NCBI GenBank assembly: GCA_944472155.2
Contig: OX235271.1
Span: 21,707,710-21,771,709, forward strand
Direction of reading: 5' to 3'
DNA: 64,000 nt
DNA from: Trichobilharzia szidati
Taxonomy: Eukaryota; Platyhelminthes; Trematoda; Strigeidida; Schistosomatidae
The notes below the pieces were generated by a model. The model was not told the DNA's origin, searched no databases, and was given only the letters and a program-made list of their open reading frames with translations. Shown here in pieces: positions 30,801 through 48,800 of this stretch. The position numbers and the translations under genes were made by a program. Positions within the stretch are counted from its first letter, which is position 1. Each line of letters begins with the position of its first letter.

Positions 30801-33800
30801 AGAAAACAAAACAAATATTACTCATCTCCTCACCTTCACATGAGAAATCACTCATAGTCACATACACAAAATCAATCAGTGGTTCCTTAGCAAATGGAAT
30901 TTGACAAAAGTCATTCCAACATGCCAGTCTCATCACACTCAGTAGGACGCTTACCCAAAAACTACCACTCAAACTCACAACAGTCATCATCCCATTCATC
31001 ACAACAACTACGCTCCCACACACACACAACGCACACTACACACACTCGACATAATCAACAAACACTTTGAATGTACGGTGACGAACGACACTTAGCACAG
31101 CTCGTCACCACATACCTTTATATACCTCTGTCTCTTACGTCCAGTGACTATAGCACATACAGACGCCTTTTACAGAGGATCACATCATCAAAATATACGC
31201 CAACTCAAAACACAAAACAAACAAACAAACACACACACACACACTCTATCTCTCTCCCTCTCATTACAGCAATATGCATACACAAAACACTGAGAATCAC
31301 TTACGCAAAATCACGCTCCCAGGAACAAACCATTTCACACCATCGATTCATCCAATAATCTAAAACACAAAATTCAACAAAAATACTCTTAGCACTGTCA
31401 CAATCCAATACACTCACAACACATCTCACACAAACTCATCGGATGGATACCCAACCAACTAACTATCAGAACACATATTGACAGCTCATCGAAACTACGT
31501 CTCAGATGTCCCTATCAGAAATCATTCATCACGGAAATAACACAAAACTAACAGTGCACACACACACACACTCACTCACACAATCACAATCACCAACACT
31601 CACACACTGGATACCACAGAGACACTCACCTGAATTCCAAACCACACCTATCATTCTCCCAATACAACCAACGACTCTTCACTAGTCATCATCACTCACA
31701 GTCTACACTGGAATAGAAACAAACAAATAGCAGAAAACAAACAAATTATTACTCATCTCCTCACCTTCACATGAGAAATCACTCATAGTCACATACACAA
31801 AATCAATCAGTGGTTCCTTAGCAAATGGAATTTGACAAAAGTCATTCCAACATGCCAGTCTCATCACACTCAGTAGGAGGCTTACCCAAAAACTACCACT
31901 CAAACTCACAACAGTCATCATCCCATTCATCACAACAACTACGCTCCCACACACACACAACGCACACTACACACACTCGACATACTCAACAAACACTTTG
32001 AATGTACGGTGACGAACGACACTTAGCACAGCTCGTCACCACATACCTTTATATACCTCTGTCTCTTACGTCCAGTGACTATAGCACATACAGACGCCTT
32101 TTACAGAGGATCACATCATCAAAATATACGCCAACTCAAAACACAAAACAAACAAACAAACACACACACACACTCTATCTCTCTCCCTCTCATTACATCA
32201 ATATGCATACACAAAACACTGAGAATCACTTACGCAAAATCACGCTCCCAGGAACAAACCATTTCACACCATCGATTCATCCAATAATCTAAAACACAAA
32301 ATTCAACAAAAATACTCTTAACACTGTCACAATCCAATACACTCATAACACATCTCACACAAACTCATCGGATGGATACCCAACCAACTAACTATCAGAA
32401 CACATATTGACAGCTCATCGAAACTACGTCTCAGATGTCCCTATCAGAAATCATTCATCACGGAAATAACACAAAACTAACAGTGCACACACACACACAC
32501 TCACTCACACAATCAAAAAAACCAACACTCACACACTGGATACCACAGAGACACTCACCTGAATTCCAAACCACACCTATCATTCTCCCAATACAACCAA
32601 CGACTCTTCACTAGTCATCATCACTCACAGTCTACACTGGAATAGAAACAAACAAATAGCAGAAAACAAAAAAATTATTACTCATCTCCTCACCTTCACA
32701 TGAGAAATCACTCATAGTCACATACACAAAATCAATCAGTGGTTCCTTAGCAAATGGAATTTGACAAAAGTCATTCCAACATGCCAGTCTCATCACACTC
32801 AGTAGGAGGCTTACCCAAAAACTACCACTCAAACTCACAACAGTCATCATCCCATTCATCACAACAACTACGCTCCCACACACACACAAACGCACACTAC
32901 ACACACTCGACATAATCAACAAACACTTTGAATGTACGGTGACGAACGACACTTAGCACAGCTCGTCACCACATACCTTTATATACCTCTGTCTCTTACG
33001 TCCAGTGACTATAGCACATACAGACGCCTTTTACAGAGGATCACATCATCAAAATATACGCCAACTCAAAACACAAAACAAACAAACAAACACACACACA
33101 CACTCTATCTCTCTCCCTCTCATTACAGCAATATGCATACACAAAACACTGAGAATCACTTACGCAAAATCACGCTCCCAGGAACAAACCATTTCACACC
33201 ATCGATTCATCCAATAATCTAAAACACAAAATTCAACAAAAATACTCTTAACACTGTCACAATCCAATACACTCATAACACATCTCACACAAACTCATCG
33301 GATGGATACCCAACCAACTAACTATCAGAACACATATTGACAGCTCATCGAAACTACGTCTCAGATGTCCCTATCAGAAATCATTCATCACGGAAATAAC
33401 ACAAAACTAACAGTGCACACACACACACACTCACTCACACAATCAAAAAAACCAACACTCACACACTGGATACCACAGAGACACTCACCTGAATTCCAAA
33501 CCACACCTATCATTCTCCCAATACAACCAACGACTCTTCACTAGTCATCATCACTCACAGTCTACACTGGAATAGAAACAAACAAATAGCAGAAAACAAA
33601 ACAAATATTACTCATCTCCTCACCTTCACATGAGAAATCACTCATAGTCACATACACAAAATCAATCAGTGGTTCCTTAGCAAATGGAATTTGACAAAAG
33701 TCATTCCAACATGCCAGTCTCATCACACTCAGTAGGAGGCTTACCCAAAAACTACCACTCAAACTCACAACAGTCATCCAAACATTCATCACAACAACTA

Positions 33801-36800
33801 CGCTCCCACACACACACAACGCACACTACACACACTCGACATAATCAACAAACACTTTGAATGTACGGTGACGAACGACACTTAGCACAGCTCGTCACCA
33901 CATACCTTTATATACCTCTGTCTCTTACGTCCAGTGACTATAGCACATACAGACGCCTTTTACAGAGGATCACATCATCAAAATATACGCCAACTCAAAA
34001 CACAAAACAAACAAACAAACACACACACACACTCTATCTCTCTCCCTCTCATTACAGCAATATGCATACACAAAACACTGAGAATCACTTACGCAAAATC
34101 ACGCTCCCAGGAACAAACCATTTCACACCATCGATTCATCCAATAATCTAAAACACAAAATTCAACAAAAATACTCTTAACACTGTCACAATCCAATACA
34201 CTCATAACACATCTCACACAAACTCATCGGATGGATACCCAACCAACTAACTATCAGAACACATATTGACAGCTCATCGAAACTACGTCTCAGATGTCCC
34301 TATCAGAAATCATTCATCACGGAAATAACACAAAACTAACAGTGCACACACACACACACTCACTCACACAATCAAAAAATCCAACGCTCACACACTGGAT
34401 ACCACAGAGACACTCACCTGAATTCCAAACCACACCTATCATTCTCCCAATACAACCAACGACTCTTCACTAGTCATCATCACTCACAGTCTACACTGGA
34501 ATAGAAACAAACAAATAGCAGAAAACAAACAAATTATTACTCATCTCCTCACCTTCACATGAGAAATCACTCATAGTCACATACACAAAATCAATCAGTG
34601 GTTCCTTAGCAAATGGAATTTGACAAAAGTCATTCCAACATGCCAGTCTCATCACACTCAGTAGGAGGCTTACCCAAAAACTACCACTCAAACTCACAAC
34701 AGTCATCATCCCATTCATCACAACAACTACGCTCCCACACACACACAACGCACACTACACACACTCGACATACTCAACAAACACTTTGAATGTACGGTGA
34801 CGAACGACACTTAGCACAGCTCGTCACCACATACCTTTATATACCTCTGTCTCTTACGTCCAGTGACTATAGCACATACAGACGCCTTTTACAGAGGATC
34901 ACATCATCAAAATATACGCCAACTCAAAACACAAAACAAACAAACAAACACACACACACACACTCTATCTCTCTCCCTCTCATTACAGCAATATGCATAC
35001 ACAAAACACTGAGAATCACTTACGCAAAATCACGCTCCCAGGAACAAACCATTTCACACCATCGATTCATCCAATAATCTAAAACACAAAATTCAACAAA
35101 AATACTCTTAACACTGTCACAATCCAATACACTCATAACACATCTCACACAAACTCATCGGATGGATACCCAACCAACTAACTATCAGAACACATATTGA
35201 CAGCTCATCGAAACTACGTCTCAGATGTCCCTATCAGAAATCATTCATCACGGAAATAACACAAAACTAACAGTGCACACACACACACACTCACTCACAC
35301 AATCAAAAAAACCAACACTCACACACTGGATACCACAGAGACACTCACCTGAATTCCAAACCACACCTATCATTCTCCCAATACAACCAACGACTCTTCA
35401 CTAGTCATCATCACTCACAGTCTACACTGGAATAGAAACAAACAAATAGCAGAAAACAAAAAAATTATTACTCATCTCCTCACCTTCACATGAGAAATCA
35501 CTCATAGTCACATACACAAAATCAATCAGTGGTTCCTTAGCAAATGGAATTTGACAAAAGTCATTCCAACATGCCAGTCTCATCACACTCAGTAGGAGGC
35601 TTACCCAAAAACTACCACTCAAACTCACAACAGTCATCATCCCATTCATCACAACAACTACGCTCCCACACACACACACACCAACGCACACTACACACAC
35701 TCGACATAATCAACAAACACTTTGAATGTACGGTGACGAACGACACTTAGCACAGCTCGTCACCACATACCTTTATATACCTCTGTCTCTTACGTCCAGT
35801 GACTATAGCACATACAGACGCCTTTTACAGAGGATCACATCATCAAAATATACGCCAACTCAAAACACAAAACAAACAAACAAACACACACACACACACT
35901 CTATCTCTCTCCCTCTCATTACAGCAATATGCATACACAAAACACTGAGAATCACTTACGCAAAATCACGCTCCCAGGAACAAACCATTTCACACCATCG
36001 ATTCATCCAATAATCTAAAACACAAAATTCAACAAAAATACTCTTAACACTGTCACAATCCAATACACTCATAACACATCTCACACAAACTCATCGGATG
36101 GATACCCAACCAACTAACTATCAGAACACATATTGACAGCTCATCGAAACTACGTCTCAGATGTCCCTATCAGAAATCATTCATCACGGAAATAACACAA
36201 AACTAACAGTGCACACACACACACACTCACTCACACAATCAAAAAATCCAAAACTCACACACTGGATACCACAGAGACACTCACCTGAATTCCAAACCAC
36301 ACCTATCATTCTCCCAATACAACCAACGACTCTTCACTAGTCATCATCACTCACAGTCTACACTGGAATAGAAACAAACAAATAGCAGAAAACAAAAAAA
36401 TTATTACTCATCTCCTCACCTTCACATGAGAAATCACTCATAGTCACATACACAAAATCAATCAGTGGTTCCTTAGCAAATGGAATTTGACAAAAGTCAT
36501 TCCAACATGCCAGTCTCATCACACTCAGTAGGAGGCTTACCCAAAAACTACCACTCAAACTCACAACAGTCATCATCCCATTCATCACAACAACTACGCT
36601 CCCACACACACACACAACGCACACTACACACACTCGACATAATCAACAAACACTTTGAATGTACGGTGACGAACGACACTTAGCACAGCTCGTCACCACA
36701 TACCTTTATATACCTCTGTCTCTTACGTCCAGTGACTATAGCACATACAGACGCCTTTTACAGAGGATCACATCATCAAAATATACGCCAACTCAAAACA

Positions 36801-39800
36801 CAAAACAAACAAACAAACACACACACACACTCTATCTCTCTCCCTCTCATTACAGCAATATGCATACACAAAACACTGAGAATCACTTACGCAAAATCAC
36901 GCTCCCAGGAACAAACCATTTCACACCATCGATTCATCCAATAATCTAAAACACAAAATTCAACAAAAATACTCTTAACACTGTCACAATCCAATACACT
37001 CATAACACATCTCACACAAACTCATCGGATGGATACCCAACCAACTAACTATCAGAACACATATTGACAGCTCATCGAAACTACGTCTCAGATGTCCCTA
37101 TCAGAAATCATTCATCACGGAAATAACACAAAACTAACAGTGCACACACACACACACTCACTCACACAATCACAATCACCAACACTCACACACTGGATAC
37201 CACAGAGACACTCACCTGAATTCCAAACCACACCTATCATTCTCCCAATACAACCAACGACTCTTCACTAGTCATCATCACTCACAGTCTACACTGGAAT
37301 AGAAACAAACAAATAGCAGAAAACAAAAAAATTATTACTCATCTCCTCACCTTCACATGAGAAATCACTCATAGTCACATACACAAAATCAATCAGTGGT
37401 TCCTTAGCAAATGGAATTTGACAAAAGTCATTCCAACATGCCAGTCTCATCACACTCAGTAGGACGCTTACCCAAAAACTACCACTCAAACTCACAACAG
37501 TCATCATCCCATTCATCACAACAACTACGCTCCCACACACACACACACACACCAACGCACACTACACACACTCGACATAATCAACAAACACTTTGAATGT
37601 ACGGTGACGAACGACACTTAGCACAGCTCGTCACCACATACCTTTATATACCTCTGTCTCTTACGTCCAGTGACTATAGCACATACAGACGCCTTTTACA
37701 GAGGATCACATCATCAAAATATACGCCAACTCAAAACACAAAACAAACAAACAAACACACACACACACTCTATCTCTCTCCCTCTCATTACAGCAATATG
37801 CATACACAAAACACTGAGAATCACTTACGCAAAATCACGCTCCCAGGAACAAACCATTTCACACCATCGATTCATCCAATAATCTAAAACACAAAATTCA
37901 ACAAAAATACTCTTAGCACTGTCACAATCCAATACACTCACAACACATCTCACACAAACTCATCGGATGGATACCCAACCAACTAACTATCAGAACACAT
38001 ATTGACAGCTCATCGAAACTACGTCTCAGATGTCCCTATCAGAAATCATTCATCACAGAAATAACACAAAACTAACAGTGCACACACACACACTCACTCA
38101 CACAATCACAATCACCAACACTCACACACTGGATACCACAGAGACACTCACCTGAATTCCAAACCACACCTATCATTCTCCCAATACAACCAACGACTCT
38201 TCACTAGTCAACATCACTCACAGTCTACACTGGAATAGAAACAAACAAATAGCAGAAAACAAACAAATTATTACTCATCTCCTCACCTTCACATGAGAAA
38301 TCACTCATAGTCACATACACAAAATCAATCAGTGGTTCCTTAGCAAATGGAATTTGACAAAAGTCATTCCAACATGCCAGTCTCATCACACTCAGTAGGA
38401 GGCTTACCCAAAAACTACCACTCAAACTCACAACAGTCATCATCCCATTCATCACAACAACTACGCTCCCACACACACACACACACCAACGCACACTACA
38501 CACACTCGACATAATCAACAAACACTTTGAATGTACGGTGACGAACGACACTTAGCACAGCTCGTCACCACATACCTTTATATACCTCTGTCTCTTACGT
38601 CCAGTGACTATAGCACATACAGACGCCTTTTACAGAGGATCACATCATCAAAATATACGCCAACTCAAAACACAAAACAAACAAACAAACACACACACAC
38701 ACTCTATCTCTCTCCCTCTCATTACAGCAATATGCATACACAAAACACTGAGAATCACTTACGCAAAATCACGCTCCCAGGAACAAACCATTTCACACCA
38801 TCGATTCATCCAATAATCTAAAACACAAAATTCAACAAAAATACTCTTAACACTGTCACAATCCAATACACTCACAACACATCTCACACAAACTCATCGG
38901 ATGGATACCCAACCAACTAACTATCAGAACACATATTGACAGCTCATCGAAACTACGTCTCAGATGTCCCTATCAGAAATCATTCATCACGGAAATAACA
39001 CAAAACTAACAGTGCACACACACACACACTCACTCACACAATCAAAAAAACCAACACTCACACACTGGATACCACAGAGACACTCACCTGAATTCCAAAC
39101 CACACCTATCATTCTCCCAATACAACCAACGACTCTTCACTAGTCAACATCACTCACAGTCTACACTGGAATAGAAACAAACAAATAGCAGAAAACAAAC
39201 AAATTATTACTCATCTCCTCACCTTCACATGAGAAATCACTCATAGTCACATACACAAAATCAATCAGTGGTTCCTTAGCAAATGGAATTTGACAAAAGT
39301 CATTCCAACATGCCAGTCTCATCACACTCAGTAGGAGGCTTACCCAAACACTACCACTCAAACTCACAACAGTCATCATTCCATTCATCACAACAACTAC
39401 GCTCCCACACACACACAATGCACACTACACACACTCGACATACTCAACAAACACTTTGAATGTACGGTGACGAACGACACTTAGCACAGCTCGTCACCAC
39501 ATACCTTTATATACCTCTGTCTCTTACGTCCAGTGACTATAGCACATACAGACGCCTTTTACAGAGGATCACATCATCAAAATATACGCCAACTCAAAAC
39601 ACAAAACAAACAAACAAACACACACACACACACTCTATCTCTCTCCCTCTCATTACAGCAATATGCATACACAAAACACTGAGAATCACTTACGCAAAAT
39701 CACGCTCCCAGGAACAAACCATTTCACACCATCGATTCATCCAATAATCTAAAACACAAAATTCAACAAAAATACTCTTAACACTGTCACAATCCAATAC

Positions 39801-42800
39801 ACTCACAACACATCTCACACAAACTCATCGGATGGATACCCAACCAACTAACTATCAGAACACATATTGACAGCTCATCGAAACTACGTCTCAGATGTCC
39901 CTATCAGAAATCATTCATCACGGAAATAACACAAAACTAACAGTGCACACACACACACACTCACTCACACAATCAAAAAAACCAACACTCACACACTGGA
40001 TACCACAGAGACACTCACCTGAATTCCAAACCACACCTATCATTCTCCCAATACAACCAACGACTCTTCACTAGTCAACATCACTCACAGTCTACACTGG
40101 AATAGAAACAAACAAATAGCAGAAAACAAACAAATTATTACTCATCTCCTCACCTTCACATGAGAAATCACTCATAGTCACATACACAAAATCAATCAGT
40201 GGTTCCTTAGCAAATGGAATTTGACAAAAGTCATTCCAACATGCCAGTCTCATCACACTCAGTAGGAGGCTTACCCAAAAACTACCACTCAAACTCACAA
40301 CAGTCATCATCCCATTCATCACAACAACTACGCTCCCACACACACACACACGCACACTACACACACTCGACATAATCGACAAACACTTTGAATGTACGGT
40401 GACGAACGACACTTAGCACAGCTCGTCACCACATACCTTAATATACCTCTGTCTCTTACGTCCAGTGACTATAGCACATACAGACGCCTTTTACAGAGGA
40501 TCACATCATCAAAATATACGCCAACTCAAAACACAAAACAAACAAACAAACACACACACACACACTCTATCTCTCTCCCTCTCATTACAGCAATATGCAT
40601 ACACAAAACACTGAGAATCACTTACGCAAAATCACGCTCCCAGGAACAAACCATTTCACACCATCGATTCATCCAATAATCTAAAACACAAAATTCAACA
40701 AAAATACTCTTAACACTGTCACAATCCAATACACTCACAACACATCTCACACAAACTCATCGGATGGATACCCAACCAACTAACTATCAGAACACATATT
40801 GACAGCTCATCGAAACTACGTCTCAGATGTCCCTATCAGAAATCATTCATCACAGAAATAACACAAAACTAACAGTGCACACACACACACACTCACTCAC
40901 ACAATCAACCACTCACACACTGGATACCACAGAGACACTCACCTGAATTCCAAACCACACCTATCATTCTCCCAATACAACCAACGACTCTTCACTAGTC
41001 AACATCACTCACAGTCTACACTGGAATAGAAACAAACAAATAGCAGAAAACAAAACAAATATTACTCATCTCCTCACCTTCACATGAGAAATCACTCATA
41101 GTCACATACACAAAATCAATCAGTGGTTCCTTAGCAAATGGAATTTGACAAAAGTCTTTCCAACATGCCAGTCTCATCACACTCAGTAGGAGGCTTACCC
41201 AAAAACTACCACTCAAACTCACAACAATCATCATCCTATTCATCACAACAACTACGCTCCCACACACACACAACGCACACAACACACACTCGACGTAATC
41301 AACAAACACTTTGAATGTACGGTGACGAACGACACTTAGCACAGCTCGTCACCACATACCTTTATATACCTCTGTCCCTTACGTCCAGTGACTATAGCAC
41401 ATACAGACGCCTTTTACAGAGGATCACATCATCAAAATATACGCCAACTCAAAACACAAAACAAACAAACAAACACACACACACACTCTATCTCTCTCCC
41501 TCTCATTACAGCAATATGCATACACAAAACACTGAGAATCACTTACGCAAAATCACGCTCCCAGGAACAAACCATTTCACACCATCGATTCATCCAATAA
41601 TCTAAAACACAAAATTCAACAAAAATACTCTTAACACTGTCACAATCCAATACACTCACAACACATCTCACACAAACTCATCGGATGGATACCCAACCAA
41701 CTAACTATCAGAACACATATTGACAGCTCATCGAAACTACGTCTCAGATGTCCCTATCAGAAATCATTCATCACAGAAATAACACAAACCTAACAGTGCA
41801 CACACACACACTCACTCACACAATCAAAAAAACCAACACTCACACACTGGATACCACAGAGACACTCACCTGAATTCCAAACCACACCTATCATTCTCCC
41901 AATACAACCAACGACTCTTCACTAGTCATCATCACTCACAGTCTACACTGGAATAGAAACAAACAAATAGCAGAAAACAAACAAATTATTACTCATCTCC
42001 TCACCTTCACATGAGAAATCACTCATAGTCACATACACAAAATCAATCAGTGGTTCCTTAGCAAATGGAATTTGACAAAAGTCATTCCAACATGCCAGTC
42101 TCATCACACTCAGTAGGAGGCTTACCCAAAAACTACCACTCAAACTCACAACAGTCATCATCCCATTCATCACAACAACTACGCTCCCACACACACACAC
42201 ACCAACGCACACTACACACACTCGACATACTCAACAAACACTTTGAATGTACGGTGACGAACGACACTTAGCACAGCTCGTCACCACATACCTTTATATA
42301 CCTCTGTCTCTTACGTCCAGTGACTATAGCACATACAGACGCCTTTTACAGAGGATCACATCATCAAAATATACGCCAACTCAAAACACAAAACAAACAA
42401 ACAAACACACACACACACTCTATCTCTCTCCCTCTCATTACAGCAATATGCATACACAAAACACTGAGAATCACTTACGCAAAATCACGCTCCCAGGAAC
42501 AAACCATTTCACACCATCGATTCATCCAATAATCTAAAACACAAAATTCAACAAAAATACTCTTAACACTGTCACAATCCAATACACTCATAACACATCT
42601 CACACAAACTCATCGGATGGATACCCAACCAACTAACTATCAGAACACATATTGACAGCTCATCGAAACTACGTCTCAGATGTCCCTATCAGAAATCATT
42701 CATCACGGAAATAACACAAAACTAACAGTGCACACACACACACACACTCACTCACACAATCAAAAAAACCAACACTCACACACTGGATACCACAGAGACA

Positions 42801-45800
42801 CTCACCTGAATTCCAAACCACACCTATCATTCTCCCAATACAACCAACGACTCTTCACTAGTCATCATCACTCACAGTCTACACTGGAATAGAAACAAAC
42901 AAATAGCAGAAAACAAACAAATTATTACTCATCTCCTCACCTTCACATGAGAAATCACTCATAGTCACATACACAAAATCAATCAGTGGTTCCTTAGCAA
43001 ATGGAATTTGACAAAAGTCATTCCAACATGCCAGTCTCATCACACTCAGTAGGACGCTTACCCAAAAACTACCACTCAAACTCACAACAATCATCATCCT
43101 ATTCATCACAACAACTACGCTCCCACACACACACCAAGCACACTACACACACTCGACATAATCAACAAACACTTTGAATGTACGGTGACGAACGACACTT
43201 AGCACAGCTCGTCACCACATACCTTAATATACCTCTGTCTCTTACGTCCAGTGACTATAGCACATACAGACGCCTTTTACAGAGGATCACATCATCAAAA
43301 TATACGCCAACTCAAAACACAAAACAAACAAACAAACACACACACACACTCTATCTCTCTCCCTCTCATTACAGCAATATGCATACACAAAACACTGAGA
43401 ATCACTTACGCAAAATCACGCTCCCAGGAACAAACCATTTCACACCATCGATTCATCCAATAATCTAAAACACAAAATTCAACAAAAATACTCTTAACAC
43501 TGTCACAATCCAATACACTCACAACACATCTCACACAAACTCATCGGATGGATACCCAACCAACTAACTATCAGAACACATATTGACAGCTCATCGAAAC
43601 TACGTCTCAGATGTCCCTATCAGAAATCATTCATCACGGAAATAACACAAAACTAACAGTGCACACACACACACACACTCACTCACACAATCAAAAAAAC
43701 CAACACTCACACACTGGATACCACAGAGACACTCACCTGAATTCCAAACCACACCTATCATTCTCCCAATACAACCAACGACTCTTCACTAGTCATCATC
43801 ACTCACAGTCTACACTGGAATAGAAACAAACAAATAGCAGAAAACAAACAAATTATTACTCATCTCCTCACCTTCACATGAGAAATCACTCATAGTCACA
43901 TACACAAAATCAATCAGTGGTTCCTTAGCAAATGGAATTTGACAAAAGTCATTCCAACATGCCAGTCTCATCACACTCAGTAGGAGGCTTACCCAAAAAC
44001 TACCACTCAAACTCACAACAGTCATCAAACCATTCATCACAACAACTACGCTCCCACACACACACAACGCACACTACACACACTCGACATAATCAACAAA
44101 CACTTTGAATGTACGGTGACGAACGACACTTAGCACAGCTCGTCACCACATACCTTTATATACCTCTGTCTCTTACGTCCAGTGACTATAGCACATACAG
44201 ACGCCTTTTACAGAGGATCACATCATCAAAATATACGCCAACTCAAAACACAAAACAAACAAACAAACACACACACACACTCTATCTCTCTCCCTCTCAT
44301 TACAGCAATATGCATACACAAAACACTGAGAATCACTTACGCAAAATCACGCTCCCAGGAACAAACCATTTCACACCATCGATTCATCCAATAATCTAAA
44401 ACACAAAATTCAACAAAAATACTCTTAACACTGTCACAATCCAATACACTCATAACACATCTCACACAAACTCATCGGATGGATACCCAACCAACTAACT
44501 ATCAGAACACATATTGACAGCTCATCGAAACTACGTCTCAGATGTCCCTATCAGAAATCATTCATCACGGAAATAACACAAAACTAACAGTGCACACACA
44601 CACACACTCACTCACACAATCAAAAAAACCAACACTCACACACTGGATACCACAGAGACACTCACCTGAATTCCAAACCACACCTATCATTCTCCCAATA
44701 CAACCAACGACTCTTCACTAGTCATCATCACTCACAGTCTACACTGGAATAGAAACAAACAAATAGCAGAAAACAAACAAATTATTACTCATCTCCTCAC
44801 CTTCACATGAGAAATCACTCATAGTCACATACACAAAATCAATCAGTGGTTCCTTAGCAAATGGAATTTGACAAAAGTCATTCCAACATGCCAGTCTCAT
44901 CACACTCAGTAGGAGGCTTACCCAAAAACTACCACTCAAACTCACAACAATCATCATCCTATTCATCACAACAACTACGCTCCCACACACACACAACGCA
45001 CACTACACACACTCGACATAATCAACAAACACTTTGAATGTACGGTGACGAACGACACTTAGCACAGCTCGTCACCACATACCTTTATATACCTCTGTCT
45101 CTTACGTCCAGTGACTATAGCACATACAGACGCCTTTTACAGAGGATCACATCATCAAAATATACGCCAACTCAAAACACAAAACAAACAAACAAACACA
45201 CACACACACACTCTATCTCTCTCCCTCTCATTACAGCAATATGCATACACAAAACACTGAGAATCACTTACGCAAAATCACGCTCCCAGGAACAAACCAT
45301 TTCACACCATCGATTCATCCAATAATCTAAAACACAAAATTCAACAAAAATACTCTTAACACTGTCACAATCCAATACACTCACAACACATCTCACACAA
45401 ACTCATCGGATGGATACCCAACCAACTAACTATCAGAACACATATTGACAGCTCATCGAAACTACGTCTCAGATGTCCCTATCAGAAATCATTCATCACA
45501 GAAATAACACAAAACTAACAGTGCACACACACACACTCACTCACACAATCAAAAAAACCAACACTCACACACTGGATACCACAGAGACACTCACCTGAAT
45601 TCCAAACCACACCTATCATTCTCCCAATACAACCAACGACTCTTCACTAGTCATCATCACTCACAGTCTACACTGGAATAGAAACAAACAAATAGCAGAA
45701 AACAAAACAAATATTACTCATCTCCTCACCTTCACATGAGAAATCACTCATAGTCACATACACAAAATCAATCAGTGGTTCCTTAGCAAATGGAATTTGA

Positions 45801-48800
45801 CAAAAGTCATTCCAACATGCCAGTCTCATCACACTCAGTAGGAGGCTTACCCAAAAACTACCACTCAAACTCACAACAGTCATCATCCCATTCATCACAA
45901 CAACTACGCTCCCACACACACACACACACACCAACGCACACATACACACACTCGACATAATCAACAAACACTTTGAATGTACGGTGACGAACGACACTTA
46001 GCACAGCTCGTCACCACATACCTTTATATACCTCTGTCTCTTACGTCCAGTGACTATAGCACATACAGACGCCTTTTACAGAGGATCACATCATCAAAAT
46101 ATACGCCAACTCAAAACACAAAACAAACAAACAAACACACACACACACTCTATCTCTCTCCCTCTCATTACAGCAATATGCATACACAAAACACTGAGAA
46201 TCACTTACGCAAAATCACGCTCCCAGGAACAAACCATTTCACACCATCGATTCATCCAATAATCTAAAACACAAAATTCAACAAAAATACTCTTAACACT
46301 GTCACAATCCAATACACTCACAACACATCTCACACAAACTCATCGGATGGATACCCAACCAACTAACTATCAGAACACATATTGACAGCTCATCGAAACT
46401 ACGTCTCAGATGTCCCTATCAGAAATCATTCATCACGGAAATAACACAAAACTAACAGTGCACACACACACACACTCACTCACACAATCACCACTCACAC
46501 ACTGGATACCACAGAGACACTCACCTGAATTCCAAACCACACCTATCATTCTCCCAATACAACCAACGACTCTTCACTAGTCATCATCACTCACAGTCTA
46601 CACTGGAATAGAAACAAACAAATAGCAGAAAACAAAACTATTACTCATCTCCTCACCTTCACATGAGAAATCACTCATAGTCACATACACAAAATCAATC
46701 AGTGGTTCCTTAACAAATGGAATTTGACAAAAGTCATTCCAACATGCCAGTCTCATCACACTCAGTAGGAGGCTTACCCAAAAACTACCACTCAAACTCA
46801 CAACAGTCATCATTCCATTCATCACAACAACTACGCTCCCACACACACACACACACACCAACGCACACATACACACACTCGACATAATCAACAAACACTT
46901 TGAATGTACGGTGACGAACGACACTTAGCACAGCTCGTCACCACATACCTTTATATACCTCTGTCTCTTACGTCCAGTGACTATAGCACATACAGACGCC
47001 TTTTACAGAGGATCACATCATCAAAATATACGCCAACTCAAAACACAAAACAAACAAACAAACACACACACACACACTCTATCTCTCTCCCTCTCATTAC
47101 AGCAATATGCATACACAAAACACTGAGAATCACTTACGCAAAATCACGCTCCCAGGAACAAACCATTTCACACCATCGATTCATCCAATAATCTAAAACA
47201 CAAAATTCAACAAAAATACTCTTAACACTGTCACAATCCAATACACTCACAACACATCTCACACAAACTCATCGGATGGATACCCAACCAACTAACTATC
47301 AGAACACATATTGACAGCTCATCGAAACTACGTCTCAGATGTCCCTATCAGAAATCATTCATCACGGAAATAACACAAAACTAACAGTGCACACACACAC
47401 ACACTCACTCACACAATCAAAAAAACCCACTCACACACTGGATACCACAGAGACACTCACCTGAATTCCAAACCACACCTATCATTCTCCCAATACAACC
47501 AACGACTCTTCACTAGTCATCATCACTCACAGTCTACACTGGAATAGAAACAAACAAATAGCAGAAAACAAACAAATTATTACTCATCTCCTCACCTTCA
47601 CATGAGAAATCACTCATAGTCACATACACAAAATCAATCAGTGGTTCCTTAACAAATGGAATTTGACAAAAGTCATTCCAACATGCCAGTCTCATCACAC
47701 TCAGTAGGAGGCTTACCCAAAAACTACCACTCAAACTCACAACAGTCATCATCCCATTCATCACAACAACTACGCTCCCACACACACACACACACACCAA
47801 CGCACACTACACACACTCGACATAATCAACAAACACTTTGAATGTACGGTGACGAACGACACTTAGCACAGCTCGTCACCACATACCTTTATATACCTCT
47901 GTCTCTTACGTCCAGTGACTATAGCACATACAGACGCCTTTTACAGAGGATCACATCATCAAAATATACGCCAACTCAAAACACAAAACAAACAAACAAA
48001 CACACACACACACTCTATCTCTCTCCCTCTCATTACAGCAATATGCATACACAAAACACTGAGAATCACTTACGCAAAATCACGCTCCCAGGAACAAACC
48101 AGTTCACACCATCGATTCATCCAATAATCTAAAACACAAAATTCAACAAAAATACTCTTAACACTGTCACAATCCAATACACTCACAACACATCTCACAC
48201 AAACTCATCGGATGGATACCCAACCAACTAACTATCAGAACACATATTGACAGCTCATCGAAACTACGTCTCAGATGTCCCTATCAGAAATCATTCATCA
48301 CAGAAATAACACAAAACTAACAGTGCACACACACACACTCACTCACACAATCACCCACTCACACACTGGATACCACAGAGACACTCACCTGAATTCCAAA
48401 CCACACCTATCATTCTCCCAATACAACCAACGACTCTTCACTAGTCATCATCACTCACAGTCTACACTGGAATAGAAACAAACAAATAGCAGAAAACAAA
48501 CAAATTATTACTCATCTCCTCACCTTCACATGAGAAATCACTCATAGTCACATACACAAAATCAATCAGTGGTTCCTTAGCAAATGGAATTTGACAAAAG
48601 TCATTCCAACATGCCAGTCTCATCACACTCAGTAGGAGGCTTACCCAAAAACTACCACTCAAACTCACAACAATCATCATCCTATTCATCACAACAACTA
48701 CGCTCCCACACACACACACACACACCAACGCACACATACACACACTCGACATAATCAACAAACACTTTGAATGTACGGTGACGAACGACACTTAGCACAG